Made by a program: the position numbers and the translations under genes. From assembly GCA_030272585.1 (NCBI GenBank), contig BSYQ01000005.1:4185501-4249500 (forward strand): a DNA stretch of 64,000 nucleotides, read 5' to 3'. This document shows, piece by piece, positions 35,271-46,300 of the stretch. The notes below the pieces were generated by a model. The model worked only from the letters and a program-made list of their open reading frames with translations. It ran no database searches and was not told the DNA's origin. This DNA comes from Bryopsis sp. KO-2023. Lineage: Eukaryota; Chlorophyta; Ulvophyceae; Bryopsidales; Bryopsidaceae. Each line of letters opens with the position of its first letter. The stretch's first letter is position 1.

Positions 35271-37943
35271 TTGAGCCCTTTTCTTTGCTCCTTGATATGT
35301 TATTAGATGTTTAGATATGATTGATCAGTGGAGAACATGTACATGGATTTTCGAATTGGGAGATTTCTGCAGCCGAGGGTTGGGGTGGGGGCGGCGCAAC
35401 ATATGGACGCTCAGGGTGAATGGTCCATGTGTGTGTTTTTACAGCAACAAGATTGTAGGACTGAAATCGTTCGCCTCGTTTCTTTTTTCCCTGTGCTCGT
35501 TGTCAGTAACCCTTGTCGCTTGACAAGAGCGTGGGTTTCGAACCACCGAAATCGTATCTATATACATATACCACATTCATGCAAAGCTCAATTCCCCCTG
35601 CTGCCTACTGAGGCTATGGGGTTCATCCATGGACCCAAGGCTGATCAACTAGATCAAAATAATAACTGCTTCTTGGTTTTGACCAGAAGAAAGTGGTTGG
35701 GTCAATGTCTCTGGTATGACGGCTTGATGGCAATTGATCAACAGACGCCGACAAAATCCCCCAAGAGTGTTGCAAGCAGGAAGGTACGTGAACGTGCAGT
35801 GCCAGAAATAAAGAAACTGGCATCGCTCTGGGGTTGCGCACAAAAAGTCAAGTCTTGGCATGAACAAGAATATCGAACGGTACCCTGAAAGATATCGGTA
35901 TTTCTCAACACCAGTTATGAGACAGCGGTGCTGTTTTGCTTTTGCAAGATTTTTGACCTGAAGCAAGTGGAGAAACCTGCATCCTCCTGCGATGGATCGT
36001 CATCACAGTTTGCAAGACTGCATGTTTCACGCCAACCGTTGCCTAAACTGGCGCTCTTCAAAGTGGTGCCGTCAGAAGTAACATCGTTCCTACCAGCAAG
36101 GGTGACGTGAGTGCAGCAGGCGGCATTGACCATCAAGGGAAGCAAAAGACATCCATCGAATTATGGGCAAGGGTCATCATCGTTTTCGTTTGACGTAGGT
36201 ATCGCCCCGCTATATCGATCACAGTCTGTTGTCGCATCCATACTCTGTCTTGTCGCATCCATACCCCGTCAGACGTTAGTACGAGGAACTCAACATGCCA
36301 AACAACAGTTTATCGAGATCAAATCAACTTCTGTGTTTAACAAGATATGATCAATTGCATCCAGCATATCTCCGATCGGAGACAAAAGCGCGCAATTTTC
36401 TCTCTTTTGTCCGTTCAATGCTCCAACAAACACAAGAGATACCCCAAAGATGTTCGCCTTCTTGCCCAAATGCGCAAAGCTCTTTCGTATTGTCGAGCAA
36501 TTTGTGTTATCACGAGGCAACAGTTGAAGAAAATATACATGAATATCCAACAAACACCTTTGATATCCCGTTCATCCCAACTGTCTCAACTGAATTGTAC
36601 TGGAAATCTCAACTAGTTCCTAGTCATCAACCATATCAACTCGACAGTATTCAGGTTTCCAGCGTTGCACACCGCAGTATATTGAGGAGCGCTCTTCCCG
36701 CTGTTGTCTTGTCTCGGTGGCAACCGTGTTGAAAAAAAGTTTTTCGCAACAAGCCCTCTGTCTGGTGTTGCGTGAATTGTGCGATTGAGTTTTCCAGAAC
36801 CGTGACTTTCAACAGAGTTTTGTTGAAAGAGATACGATCCCAAGGCCGTCTTGACTGAAAATCGCCAGCCCTTGTCTGGTGTACTGGCGCCCGTGTCTAT
36901 CGGCCGACCGGCGGGTCCATATGTGAGGTTGTGTGAGTGTTGGCAGCTTTGTAAGATCAGAAACCACAAAGTCCAAGTGACAGTTTGCGCCAAGCCAATG
37001 ATAAGCGGCCGTCATGATGGCTTCGGTCGTTGTAACGACTGAACTACAGACTACAGTTCGGGACATGGTGCTCTTGTTCTGCCAGCAGAGTCGCACTGGT
37101 CGTTTTGATCGTCTTGAGAAGGGCACTGGCCAGAAATTGAAGTAAACACAGGAGGCACGTTGAAACAGATCGAGTTTTCCTACGGTTCTTATTTTTTCCG
37201 TAAAATACACAACGTATGTTCACTACAAGCCTGAAATACCAAAAAATGAGAGGTGGCCACATGTGGTACAAGTGTCATTTTTCCCGGCTGCCGATTCCCT
37301 GGTTTTGCATGGATTGTTGTTTGCCAACGGGAGGTGTTGCTGGTTGTGCCTCTTTCTTGGCTGTGATTTTGTCTTTTTTGATGGCATCGCCTGGATAAGA
37401 AGCCTATCTCATCAAAATCTCTGGGTAGAAACTTGATCTCAAAACGATTCGGGATTGGAAAATGCTCAAAAAAATAGGCAACTAGCCGCATCACCCTCAT
37501 CAACGGAGAGAATCTAAAAAAGTTGAAGACCAAAAACTCAAGTTGAAAAAAGTGAAGTTGAGAAAAGATAGTGGAGAAAACTTTTTACTGATTTTCCTTT
37601 TAGCTTCGGCAGACTTCGTCAAGAAGACTTGAAAAACTTTCGAAAGAGCTCGGAAACTTGGACATAAAAGCAAAGATAGGTTATTTCTTGAAAACCGTGT
37701 TGCAATTGCAGTTTTTGTGGGTATTGATCGCACTTTAATAACTTGGGAATTGGTAAGGCTCAATCTATAAGGATTTCTCATAGATTATTAAGCAGAGCAC
37801 ATTTCCCAATCTGTCAATCAAACATATCTTTCTCCAATACCCAGAAAGATGCACACACACACAACACATCCCGTTCTACAATTTTTACACTCGACATGTG
37901 TTCTCTACAAGATGCAAACAAACATTCGCCACACATTTGTTTT
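35271..37943. other. 2.7-kb gene-free stretch with anonymous frames
   Basis: Between PSMB7 and the 3' end of the GPATCH11-like gene. Several frames of 60-145 codons exist on both strands but none shows a domain, a clean splice pattern or a recognised family. A 21-bp near-perfect tandem pair (TTGTCGCATCCATAC core) lies at 36229-36270. Composition between 35900 and 37100 is less homopolymer-rich than typical introns here, so an old mobile-element body is possible. Confidence 0.5.
36229..36270 (+). repeat. 21-bp tandem duplication
   Basis: Two adjacent 21-bp units sharing TTGTCGCATCCATAC and differing at only two positions. Confidence 0.8.
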
Positions 37944-40900
37944 TCAGTGGTCTGACTCCAGAACTCCAGGGCAATCGCCCTCAGCATCTCCAAACTGCAT
38001 GCAACACAACACCATGAACGGCCGCTATCGTATATATATATTACATAAATATAAATATAGACCAAGGGATCATTCTTGGTGGATCAATTTTGAAGGGTTG
38101 TGAAACACAAATTGTGATGAATGCAACAGCACTCATGAAAGCCTTCTTGCAGGTTTTGTTTTTCCCGTTTCGGAGAATTTTCTGCAAGTAGAGGCCATGG
38201 GGATCTATTTCTGATTGTCCTTGTTTTTTCCACTCAAAAATCATTGAGGAATTCACCAGATGTTGCGGTTGCTTGTTCAAACTACAATTTTTTTTAACAC
38301 ATCCAGGTGGACAAAAAGGCGAAAAACCTCGTTTGGGCAGGTTGTTTCAGTCAGAGAATTTTTGTTGTGTAAGAAACTTTCAAAAATAATTTTAGTGTTG
38401 GTTGTGAAGAAAACTGTGAATGTGACTCACCTTGTCACCACACCAGAAACAATATCTGTGATTCCTCCTCAGGTACATCAAAATCTCCATTAATCTGTCT
38501 GATACAGGGAGAGCCTCCCATTCTGAATTTGGATCTGTGAACAAAAATAAAAAAAAATCAAAGCCACAAAGAAGGGTTTCTATCTTTTTTTCAAGGAAGT
38601 GTTCTACTGAAATCGTGGTAAATTTCCCTTTCTGCCTTTTTCAGCCTTTTTTCAAGCGGCCTTGAGGGGAAAAATTTGAAAAAATTCATGCATCATACAA
38701 AATCAAAAGATCAAAAGAAGATCAAGCCATCAATCGTATGTCTCTGTTGATAACGATTGAGTGCACAATCGCAATGCAGTATCGAGCCGACAGAAAAAAC
38801 CCTTTCCACTCGATTCCAGGTTGCCTTTCCTCCTCAAAAATTCCATGTTCGTGAAAAAAACAGAAAGTCATAAGCTCTTCCACCCCATGTCTCCATCACA
38901 ATCGCAAACCCAACTCCTTAAAAATGAAACAACAGCAAAAATGATAAGCTAAGTGAAAGAAACAACCCCATACCCCCACACACCTTCAACCTCAACTTTT
39001 TCATCAGCATTCCCCCCCTCCTCCCCCTCCTCGCACTCTTTTTCCTCTGGAGGCCACAGGTGAGTTCTTTGCAGGCCCATTTCGACATCGAGATTCTCCA
39101 CCACACCGCGTGCCTTCCCCACTTGCTCCTCCATCCTTCGATCCTCATACTTGTTGGATTTGTTGCAACGATAAGCAGCCACATGCGAAGCTCCAATCAC
39201 GATGCCTAGTTTTTCGAAAAAAAATAGAAAATAAAAAATAAAAATTTGTTCCTCACACTGTCCAACAGCTGAATAAGAGACATGCAAACCAGGAAGCTTC
39301 CAGGATGAATCAAAGAGGTTCATGACCAGGGTTGTTCCGAATATTCGAAAAAACAAATAAATTCGAATAGTCGTTTTATTCGAACCGATTCGTATCTAAA
39401 TCTCAATTCGAATATTTGATTCGATTCGGTTGCTCCGCTATCACTTCAACAAACAAAAGTGTGACAATGTCACTCAATGATGCGTTGCAATCCCAAACAT
39501 GCAGGCAATTGAGTTTTGGGGGTGATAATGTTTCGGTTTAACACATTTGGGTTCGGACGTCATTATGCCCCATTCAAATATTTCATTCGATTTGCCTCAA
39601 TTCGATTCAATTTGTTTTGAAACGTAAATTGATTTTTTCGATTCGATTCGTTTGGCTTGTAGCCGATTCGGAACAACCCTGTTCATGACTAAGCATGTGC
39701 ATATCTAATAACATAATTGAAAAACAAAAGCAGCAAACATAAACATGTGTTCTTCCACCCCCAACCCACCCACCTTTCCTCTTGGCTGCGTCTTTTCTGC
39801 GCTTGGAGGGTTTTTCTGTGCCAAGGCCCCCTCTGCCTCTCTTCAAGTTCACCTCAACAGGATCTTTCATTCCTTGCTTCTTGACACCGAGCCCCTCCCC
39901 TTCTTTATACCCCATTTTCGCAAGCAGCTGCCAGCCCCTGCACTCAAAAACACAAAAGCTTTCTACACTCACATTTTTTTTCATAATTTTTTGTTCCTTT
40001 AGTCATATACCCGTTGCTCTATGAGTACTCTAAATAAAGAATCGTGGATGGGGCTTGAATGGGGGTTCCTGAATGCCCGGATGTAGCTCAATTTTCTATG
40101 GTTTTTTTTGTACTTGACCGCCTCAGGGGAAAACACCGGCAGTTACAATTTTGTACAAGGAACGGCTCGATTCGAATATTGAGTGGAGGGTTCAAGAAGA
40201 ATTATGCAGACACTTTTTTGCCTTTTCGCCTTCCCCCGAAATGACCACTAAGAAATCAGAAAACCCAAGAATATGAACAGCAATTTACAGCAGAAATTGT
40301 TGCTCACAGAAGTGTGGGGCCACACATTAATACATTTCCCCCCCCCCAAAAAAAAATTAATTATTCATACGAAAGAAATCATCTAAACCCACCTCTCAAC
40401 CGTACTTGTTATTGCCTTCTATTCGAGTCGACAGCCCATCCTCCAGTCTGTCCATCATTTTGGGAGCTTTCTTGGGGGCAGGCCGTATCGACTTCAAATC
40501 GGCAGCTGCTTGCTTTTCGTATTCTCGCATCAGATCATCCAGCTCATCGCCACCATTACTAGAAGCATTGGATCTCTTGCACTCTCCTGCCAAATCTTTG
40601 GCATGGCCACCTTGCAACCCTGATCCTCCAGCCCTAACATTTGAAGTGCATTTCGTTGATTGCTTCTTGAGTTGGTGAAAAGAATTGATCTCCAAATATT
40701 GACTTGGGGGGGAGGGGGGGGCACTCAAACAAAAGCTAAAAATAGAATTGAGGCCCACCATGTGTGAGCTGGATCGGAATCGTTCGGGGCGTGGCCGACA
40801 GTGTGGAGTTGGGGTGCCTCGGTTGGTATCTCGCTTTCAGGATTTTTGGAGTCGTCTTCATCGCGTGGGGTTGGTTCTGGCAGCCATAGCTTCACGCTCC

Positions 40901-41185
40901 TTCTGTGGATGACGGGCATCTTCCTTTCCCAGAACTCGAATCGTGTTGTGATATCTTTCCCCCGAAAAAAAACACACAGCAAAATCTCATCTGGCGAATG
41001 TCATTGTGTAAATTTTCCTCATTTGCTGATTCTTGGCAGTATTAAACCTGATCCTTGCAAAGAGTTCGGGAAGAGGGGAACGAGAAGAGAAAAATTATCG
41101 GAAGCGAAAAATGAATACCTCTCTTGCTAGATCCGCTGTTGGTTGCAAGGTTGGTTCCTTTGGCGCCGGCCTTCGCTTCTGGCAT
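37944..41185 (-). CDS. GPATCH11: G-patch domain protein, GPATCH11-like
   Basis: Seven exons, complement of 37944-37994, 38431-38534, 38984-39205, 39774-39937, 40406-40633, 40759-40954 and 41119-41185, close in phase to 343 residues. The central G-patch runs from about residue 164: GWQLLAKMGYKEGEGLGVKKQGMKDP followed by a Lys/Arg-rich stretch. An acidic coiled-coil-like region comes next, then the C-terminal DUF4187 zinc-finger-like module: LRRNHRYCFWCGDK (Cys321, Cys324) and a tiny last exon ending CPGVLESDH. G-patch proteins bind and activate DEAH helicases in splicing; GPATCH11 itself is nuclear or kinetochore-associated in animals. The N-terminal ~100 residues (MPEAKAGAKGTN..., RRSVKLWLPEPTP) are not conserved to my knowledge. 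The intron at 39206-39773 houses a hAT MITE. Confidence 0.85.
39327..39681. mobile_element. hAT-type MITE with 8-bp target duplication
   Basis: Perfect 16-bp terminal inverted repeats: CAGGGTTGTTCCGAAT at 39327-39342 and its reverse complement at 39666-39681. The flanks TTCATGAC are duplicated exactly at 39319-39326 and 39682-39689. CAGGG...CCCTG ends with an 8-bp duplication are the hAT signature. The 355-bp element has no coding capacity and is rich in ATTCGAAT-like motifs. It sits in an intron of the GPATCH11-like gene. Confidence 0.95.
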
Positions 41186-41428
41186 CGTCGGCCCACCGCC
41201 CACCTTTAGGATCCGCTCACGGTGTTTCTCCTCTTTCTTTTCCGTTAAGATAGGTGCCTACGGGACGAGCGAGTCGCGCCGCCCAAAGCGCGCCAAGCCT
41301 TAAAAGAGATGTTCGCGTTTTCAATAAGCGCTCCAGGTGCGCCGAAATCACCACCCTAAGGTTCATGACGGCTCGGAAGTTAGGACGGGATTGAGTGAGG
41401 TTCGTTGCATCCTGCGATCAGGAAAGGC
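41186..41428. promoter_or_regulatory. shared upstream region, GPATCH11 / small membrane protein
   Basis: 243 bp between divergent start codons, relatively GC-rich compared with the flanking introns. No TATA is seen. Confidence 0.5.
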
Positions 41429-42253
41429 ATGCCGCTAGGCTACGTTGATGAGGACAACAGCGGCAAGGCCAATATCTTCGGTGTTATGGTAAGTCCACAA
41501 GACCCCAAGGGGAGTTGCCTGGCATTCTGGAGGCTGCCCATGACTTTCCAATTTGTTAATTTTCTGAGGATCCATTGTGCAGATGGTAACACAATGAAAT
41601 GAAACCTTGGTTGTGGGCAACGCAGTGCCATGTGGCACCAGGGTATATCACAACCAAGGAGAGCATCTGGACTTGAGTCAGCTCGGTTGCCCAGAAATGG
41701 TCCCTGAGTGTTACATCAGTCCGAAATCACCCACATCATTTCAAAGCCCCTAGGTATTTCCCTTAGGATTTTTAAATTTTAGCCAGTATTTGACAGGAGA
41801 TCATGCATTATCCTTAAAAAATTTGCTGGCCTCCTGTGCCGCTCAATTTCTTTGCTGAGTGCGGATTTTGGATGTTAATGTCTGCTGTGTTTCTTTTTCC
41901 TCTCCAGCCCTCCCAGCTTTACAGTTCGAGTCCCACCGCTGACAAGGCAGCCAGCACCGGGATCGGTGGGACGCAAGGAGTTATTATTTTGTTGGTGATC
42001 ACCGCCTCGGTTGTTGCTGGCTTGTCTGGAGTCCTCCTCACCGGCAATTCCGAGAGTCTGTCATCGGTACGATCAACCACCACCACCCATACATTCTTCA
42101 ACACCCATTCTCTGCCATCCTTGAAGTGATTCCGGAAGTGTTTCTTCGACTTGATCCATTCATCTTGTGTTTCTTTGTTCTGTACAGGTCGCTGCCGGTT
42201 ACGATGGTGATTCCTTGACTGCACTCTCGTCCAGGATCTCTGAGAGCATCTGA
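41429..42253 (+). CDS. small single-pass membrane protein, unrecognised
   Basis: Exons 41429-41488, 41908-42066 and 42188-42253 join in phase to 94 residues. After a short hydrophilic N-terminus (MPLGYVDEDNSGKANIFGVM) comes a Ser/Thr-rich stretch (YSSSPTADKAASTGIGGTQG), one membrane segment (VIILLVITASVVAGLSGVLL) and a Ser-rich tail (SLTALSSRISESI). Three clean introns and ordinary codon usage support a real gene. I do not recognise the family; a small organelle membrane subunit is one possibility, but there is no clear targeting peptide. Confidence 0.65.
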
Positions 42254-43388
42254 CTGTATTGTTGGTTCACACGATTTTGGATTCTTTGCATGCCATGCAT
42301 GCGATTTTGATTTTTCGACATCTCTGATTCAGGAGTTTTTTTGGGGAAAAGTGTGGGGGCTGTAGCATGTAAAGTATTTCTACCTGTGCATCTGTTCTCT
42401 TTTCCCTTTGGTCTGGCACCCCATGATATATGTATCATGGGGTGCTAGATCAACGGTGGAAGCGACTTCTTATGTAGTCCTGTGAAAAGCAGTTTGTGTG
42501 TACGGGGGTTCAGACTGATCTGAATTCACCGAAGGTTTATCTGCTGCAAGAGTAATGAGCTGGTCGTCAGGAAAACGGAGGCTGTTTCCAGGTTGGAGCC
42601 CCTGCACCTGTGGCCTGTACAATTTGTAATGAGGTGAAAGTGAAATAAAGCCACATTAAGGGATTTCTGGCCCGATCAATGGTCAGCAGTGCTTGGGTAT
42701 GTGGCGAGATCACTGTTTACGTTTCCCCATCTCTGGTGACCCCTTTGGATTTGCTGGGGGCGAATGAAATTGTGTACATTTGTCTTTATTTGACGTAGGG
42801 CCTTTGTGTATGACGTTTCGATAAAGATAGGATGGGCTGCTGTGATGACAAACTGACTTTCACAGAGGATCCGTCCTGTGATGTTTGTCCGTTGACCCGA
42901 CTGAGCAGCGCCACGCACACCACATAGTATTGTTCAGTGGAGTCAGACAAACCCAACACCCAGCAGGCTGGGGGCTGGGACACCAATCCATTTTGAGCTT
43001 CACAACGTATTGTTTTATGGACTTTCACATCCGAAAGGCGTTTGCCCCAGCTCGGCTTCATAAAAACATGTTATTGTTATTGTCGGACGATTTTTAAGAA
43101 AGCTGAACTCAATATACGAAACATCAGAAAAGCCACAGCAAAACAAATTGAAACGGTGGCCTTTGTGGCGGCTGAAAAAAAATACTCCAGCAGCCAAAGG
43201 GAAAGAAAGAAAGTGGGTCTGACACGCCAGCCATCTCAATCTGTCGAAAAAAATACTGCACATAACGCCTGGACTTTCCTGCACCACCTACCCTGCACAT
43301 TTATAGTTATCCGTTTTGGCGCTCGCTGTCCTCGTCCCGAAAAACTTAGACTGGGACTCGCTGCCCGTTTTGTTCGTTTCCTTCCAAG
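42254..43388. other. intergenic stretch before the dicarboxylate translocator
   Basis: 1.13 kb between two + strand genes. The first 200 bp are 3' UTR of the small membrane protein gene and hold a perfect hairpin. The rest presumably includes the translocator promoter. No gene is recognised. Confidence 0.6.
42416..42445. other. 13-bp perfect hairpin in presumed 3' UTR
   Basis: GCACCCCATGATA (42416-42428), loop TATG, then the exact reverse complement (42433-42445). It lies about 160 bp after the stop of the small membrane protein gene. It lacks a following T run, so a simple terminator is not indicated. Confidence 0.8.
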
Positions 43389-46300
43389 ATGAGCGCAGTT
43401 TGCGGCCGAGCTCCCGGCATCGGTTTCACTCGACGTCCGCTGGGCCTTCGCGCGAGCTCCACCACGGAGTTGAGACATAGAGCGAGCGGGTGAGCAACCT
43501 TCCGTCGAATAAAAGAGAAAGATGCGCGCCCGAGCCTCCGTTCTGATTGCAGCCACGGCGTCGTCCGTTTTCTGTTCGATGGAAAAACCAAACTTTGCAA
43601 AGGCTTGTTTTTTCTGTGCTTCCGAATGATATCAAGATGCTTTCCCGAGGAAGCTGTATTGCTTGTTCCAATATAATATATGTTTTCGGGACAGTACGAC
43701 GTTTTGGGGTCGCCCTTATTATTTTTTTCAGTTGAGGTACAAAGACAACCTGAAGTTTTCTTTTTTTTTCATTTTATTCTTTTTCTTGACCTCCATGGTT
43801 TCATAGGGCTTGCAAAAGGAGCTTCGATTCCACCCTGCCTTCCACTCCTCCTGTTGTGACTCAGGGTTCCAAAAGGTTTTGGCCTCTGCACAACCAACTG
43901 TTCAAGGTGGGAAAACTTTTGTAGCAAAGCCAAGATTGCTAAGTTTGGGAAATGCATCAATGAAAACAAAAAACAAAAGGTCGAAAAATTGAAAATGAAC
44001 AATTTCGGGAAACAAATGACAATTAAAATTGTAAAGAAAACCTTTCTCATCAACCCCCCCCCCCCAAAAAAAAAAAAAAAAAAAGCCTGAATCGGAGCCA
44101 AAAGGCTGTCATCAATGAAAACACCTTCCAATGACGGTGGGATTAATTCGATGATGAATGTGGGACCCCCCCCCCAAAAAAAAAAAAAAAGAAAAGAAAA
44201 CATGAACAAAAAACCTCTTGTATTCAGCGGCAGAAATCTTTGGCATCTGAGTGCAGGGTACTGGGGACAGGACTTTGTAAATGAAAAATTCGTAAATCCC
44301 TTGTTTCTTTGTTTTTCAGGCCAAACAGGTTTCTAAAAGGGGGCCATCTCTTGTTGCGAAAGCAGCTGCAGTTACGGTAACAGATGCAGAACCAGCCCCG
44401 ACATGGCAGGTGCGGTTTTTTGGAAAGAAAAAACAAAATGAAAAGAAAGCAATGTAAGAGTTACCACCAAGCAAATCTTAACTCAAACTTTCATCAGAGT
44501 GCCAAGCAATGAACCCCTTCCCTGGCATGCAATCGCTGAAATCAGCAAACAGAATGATTGTATGTGGAAACAAGAATTTAAGAAAAAAACTGATATGGAG
44601 CTGATATGATTGATCGGACCCGTCGGTGGAAAGATGGAAAGATGCAAAGCAAGCAAATGATGTTCCTCCTGCGTGTTTTGAAATCTCAGCTGTGTGCATT
44701 TTTCTAATTTTTTCAGGGGGCAAAACCAGTTCCGATGGCAATTACGATCGCCGTAGGTCTTGTTCTTCGGTATTTGGTTCCAATTCCAGAAGGAATCGTC
44801 CCAGAGGTCAGACATTGAGTGGGTTCACACGCTTTTTTCTTCCTTTTTTTTTGTTATCTTGATCGGCCAAACACGAACAAAGAAATGTACCCCCCCAAAA
44901 AAAATAAAAAAAATTATTATTATTATTATCTTTTTTTGAATGGATTTTTTGTGTCTAGTTTTTGCCAAATTCAGATTTTCTTATTTAAATATGAAGTGGA
45001 TGAAAAAGTAAAAGAAATTCAAAGAAAATCCTTCTGCAGCATTTCCTGTCTTTTTTCTTCTGGCAAATGTATTGCATCAAGCCTCAAAGCACCATGTAAG
45101 CCCATCTACTATATGGATGAGTGATATGAGACCCTGCATCTTAATTGAATGGATTAATTTTCCCCAAAAAAGAAGGATAATCCACATGTCCGTGCCAACA
45201 CGCTCAGCAAGAAGGCAACCTTTTTTTTTGCGCATACACCCAGTAGATATGGATTTTCGATATTTTCCAAGTCAACATTGGGAACTGGTCCATTTTCAAT
45301 CAACTTTTTCCTTCCTCATGTAGCCACAATTCTCCAATTTTTCTGAATTTGAGTCCAAACTCTTGTTTTCCAACATGCAGGCATGGACCCTCCTTTCCAT
45401 TTTCTTGTCGACGATCACTGGCCTCGTGGTGGCCCCCCTCCCAACCGGAGCGGTGGCTTTCATCGCATTGACCGTATCGGTCCTCACAAACACTCTCACC
45501 TTTGCTCAAGCCACGGCCGCCATGACGTCAGAAGTCATTTGGTTGATCGTCGTGTCCTTTTTCTTTGCCAAAGGCTTCGAGTTGACGGGTCTTGGCCAGA
45601 GAGTGGCTCTGTTGTTCGTTAAGGTGTTCGGTGGCAGCACCTTGGGTCTTTCGTATGGGTTGAACTTGGCAGAAGGCATTGTGAGTCCAGCGATGCCTTC
45701 CACCACTGCACGTGCGGGTGGAATCTTCATGCCCATCATGAAAAGCGTTTCCGAGAATGCCAGCAGCATGCCAGGTGAGTGATTCAGCCAGCTGTTCAAA
45801 CCATCCACCCTCACACCCACACAAAAAAGAAGGAAAGAAAGAAAGAAATCCTTCCAAAAACTAGGAACCTATCTCCTACCTAACCTATTTCTAACTCGGT
45901 GGCAGTCGAATTGCTGTTGGAATTTCAGGGGATCACTGTTTATAATTTGGTGATGGATTGAAATTTCAGGGAAAAAAAATAATGGTCCTCCAGATGATCA
46001 GGAAAAAAAAATGGACCGAAACGAAGCCTTGCAGTGAAAAACGACAACATGACAACATTTCTTTTTCTTTTCTTTTAACGTATCGAAAACAACATGACAG
46101 GGGATGACTCTCGATTAAGGCTGGGTGCCTTTTTGGCACATTCGCAGTTCCAGACCAGCTCCCATACTTCCGCTCTTTTCTTGACGGCCGCTGCGCAGAA
46201 TCTGCTGTGCCTGAAATTGGCATCGGATGTCATCGGGCCCATCTCCAACACATTTGCAACTTGGATGATGGGAGGCCTGCTGCCTGCCGCCGTTGGTAAG

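Noticed and set aside
36613-36993. 126-codon minus frame
   Set aside because: No domain, no matching splice partners and overlapping equally long frames on both strands.
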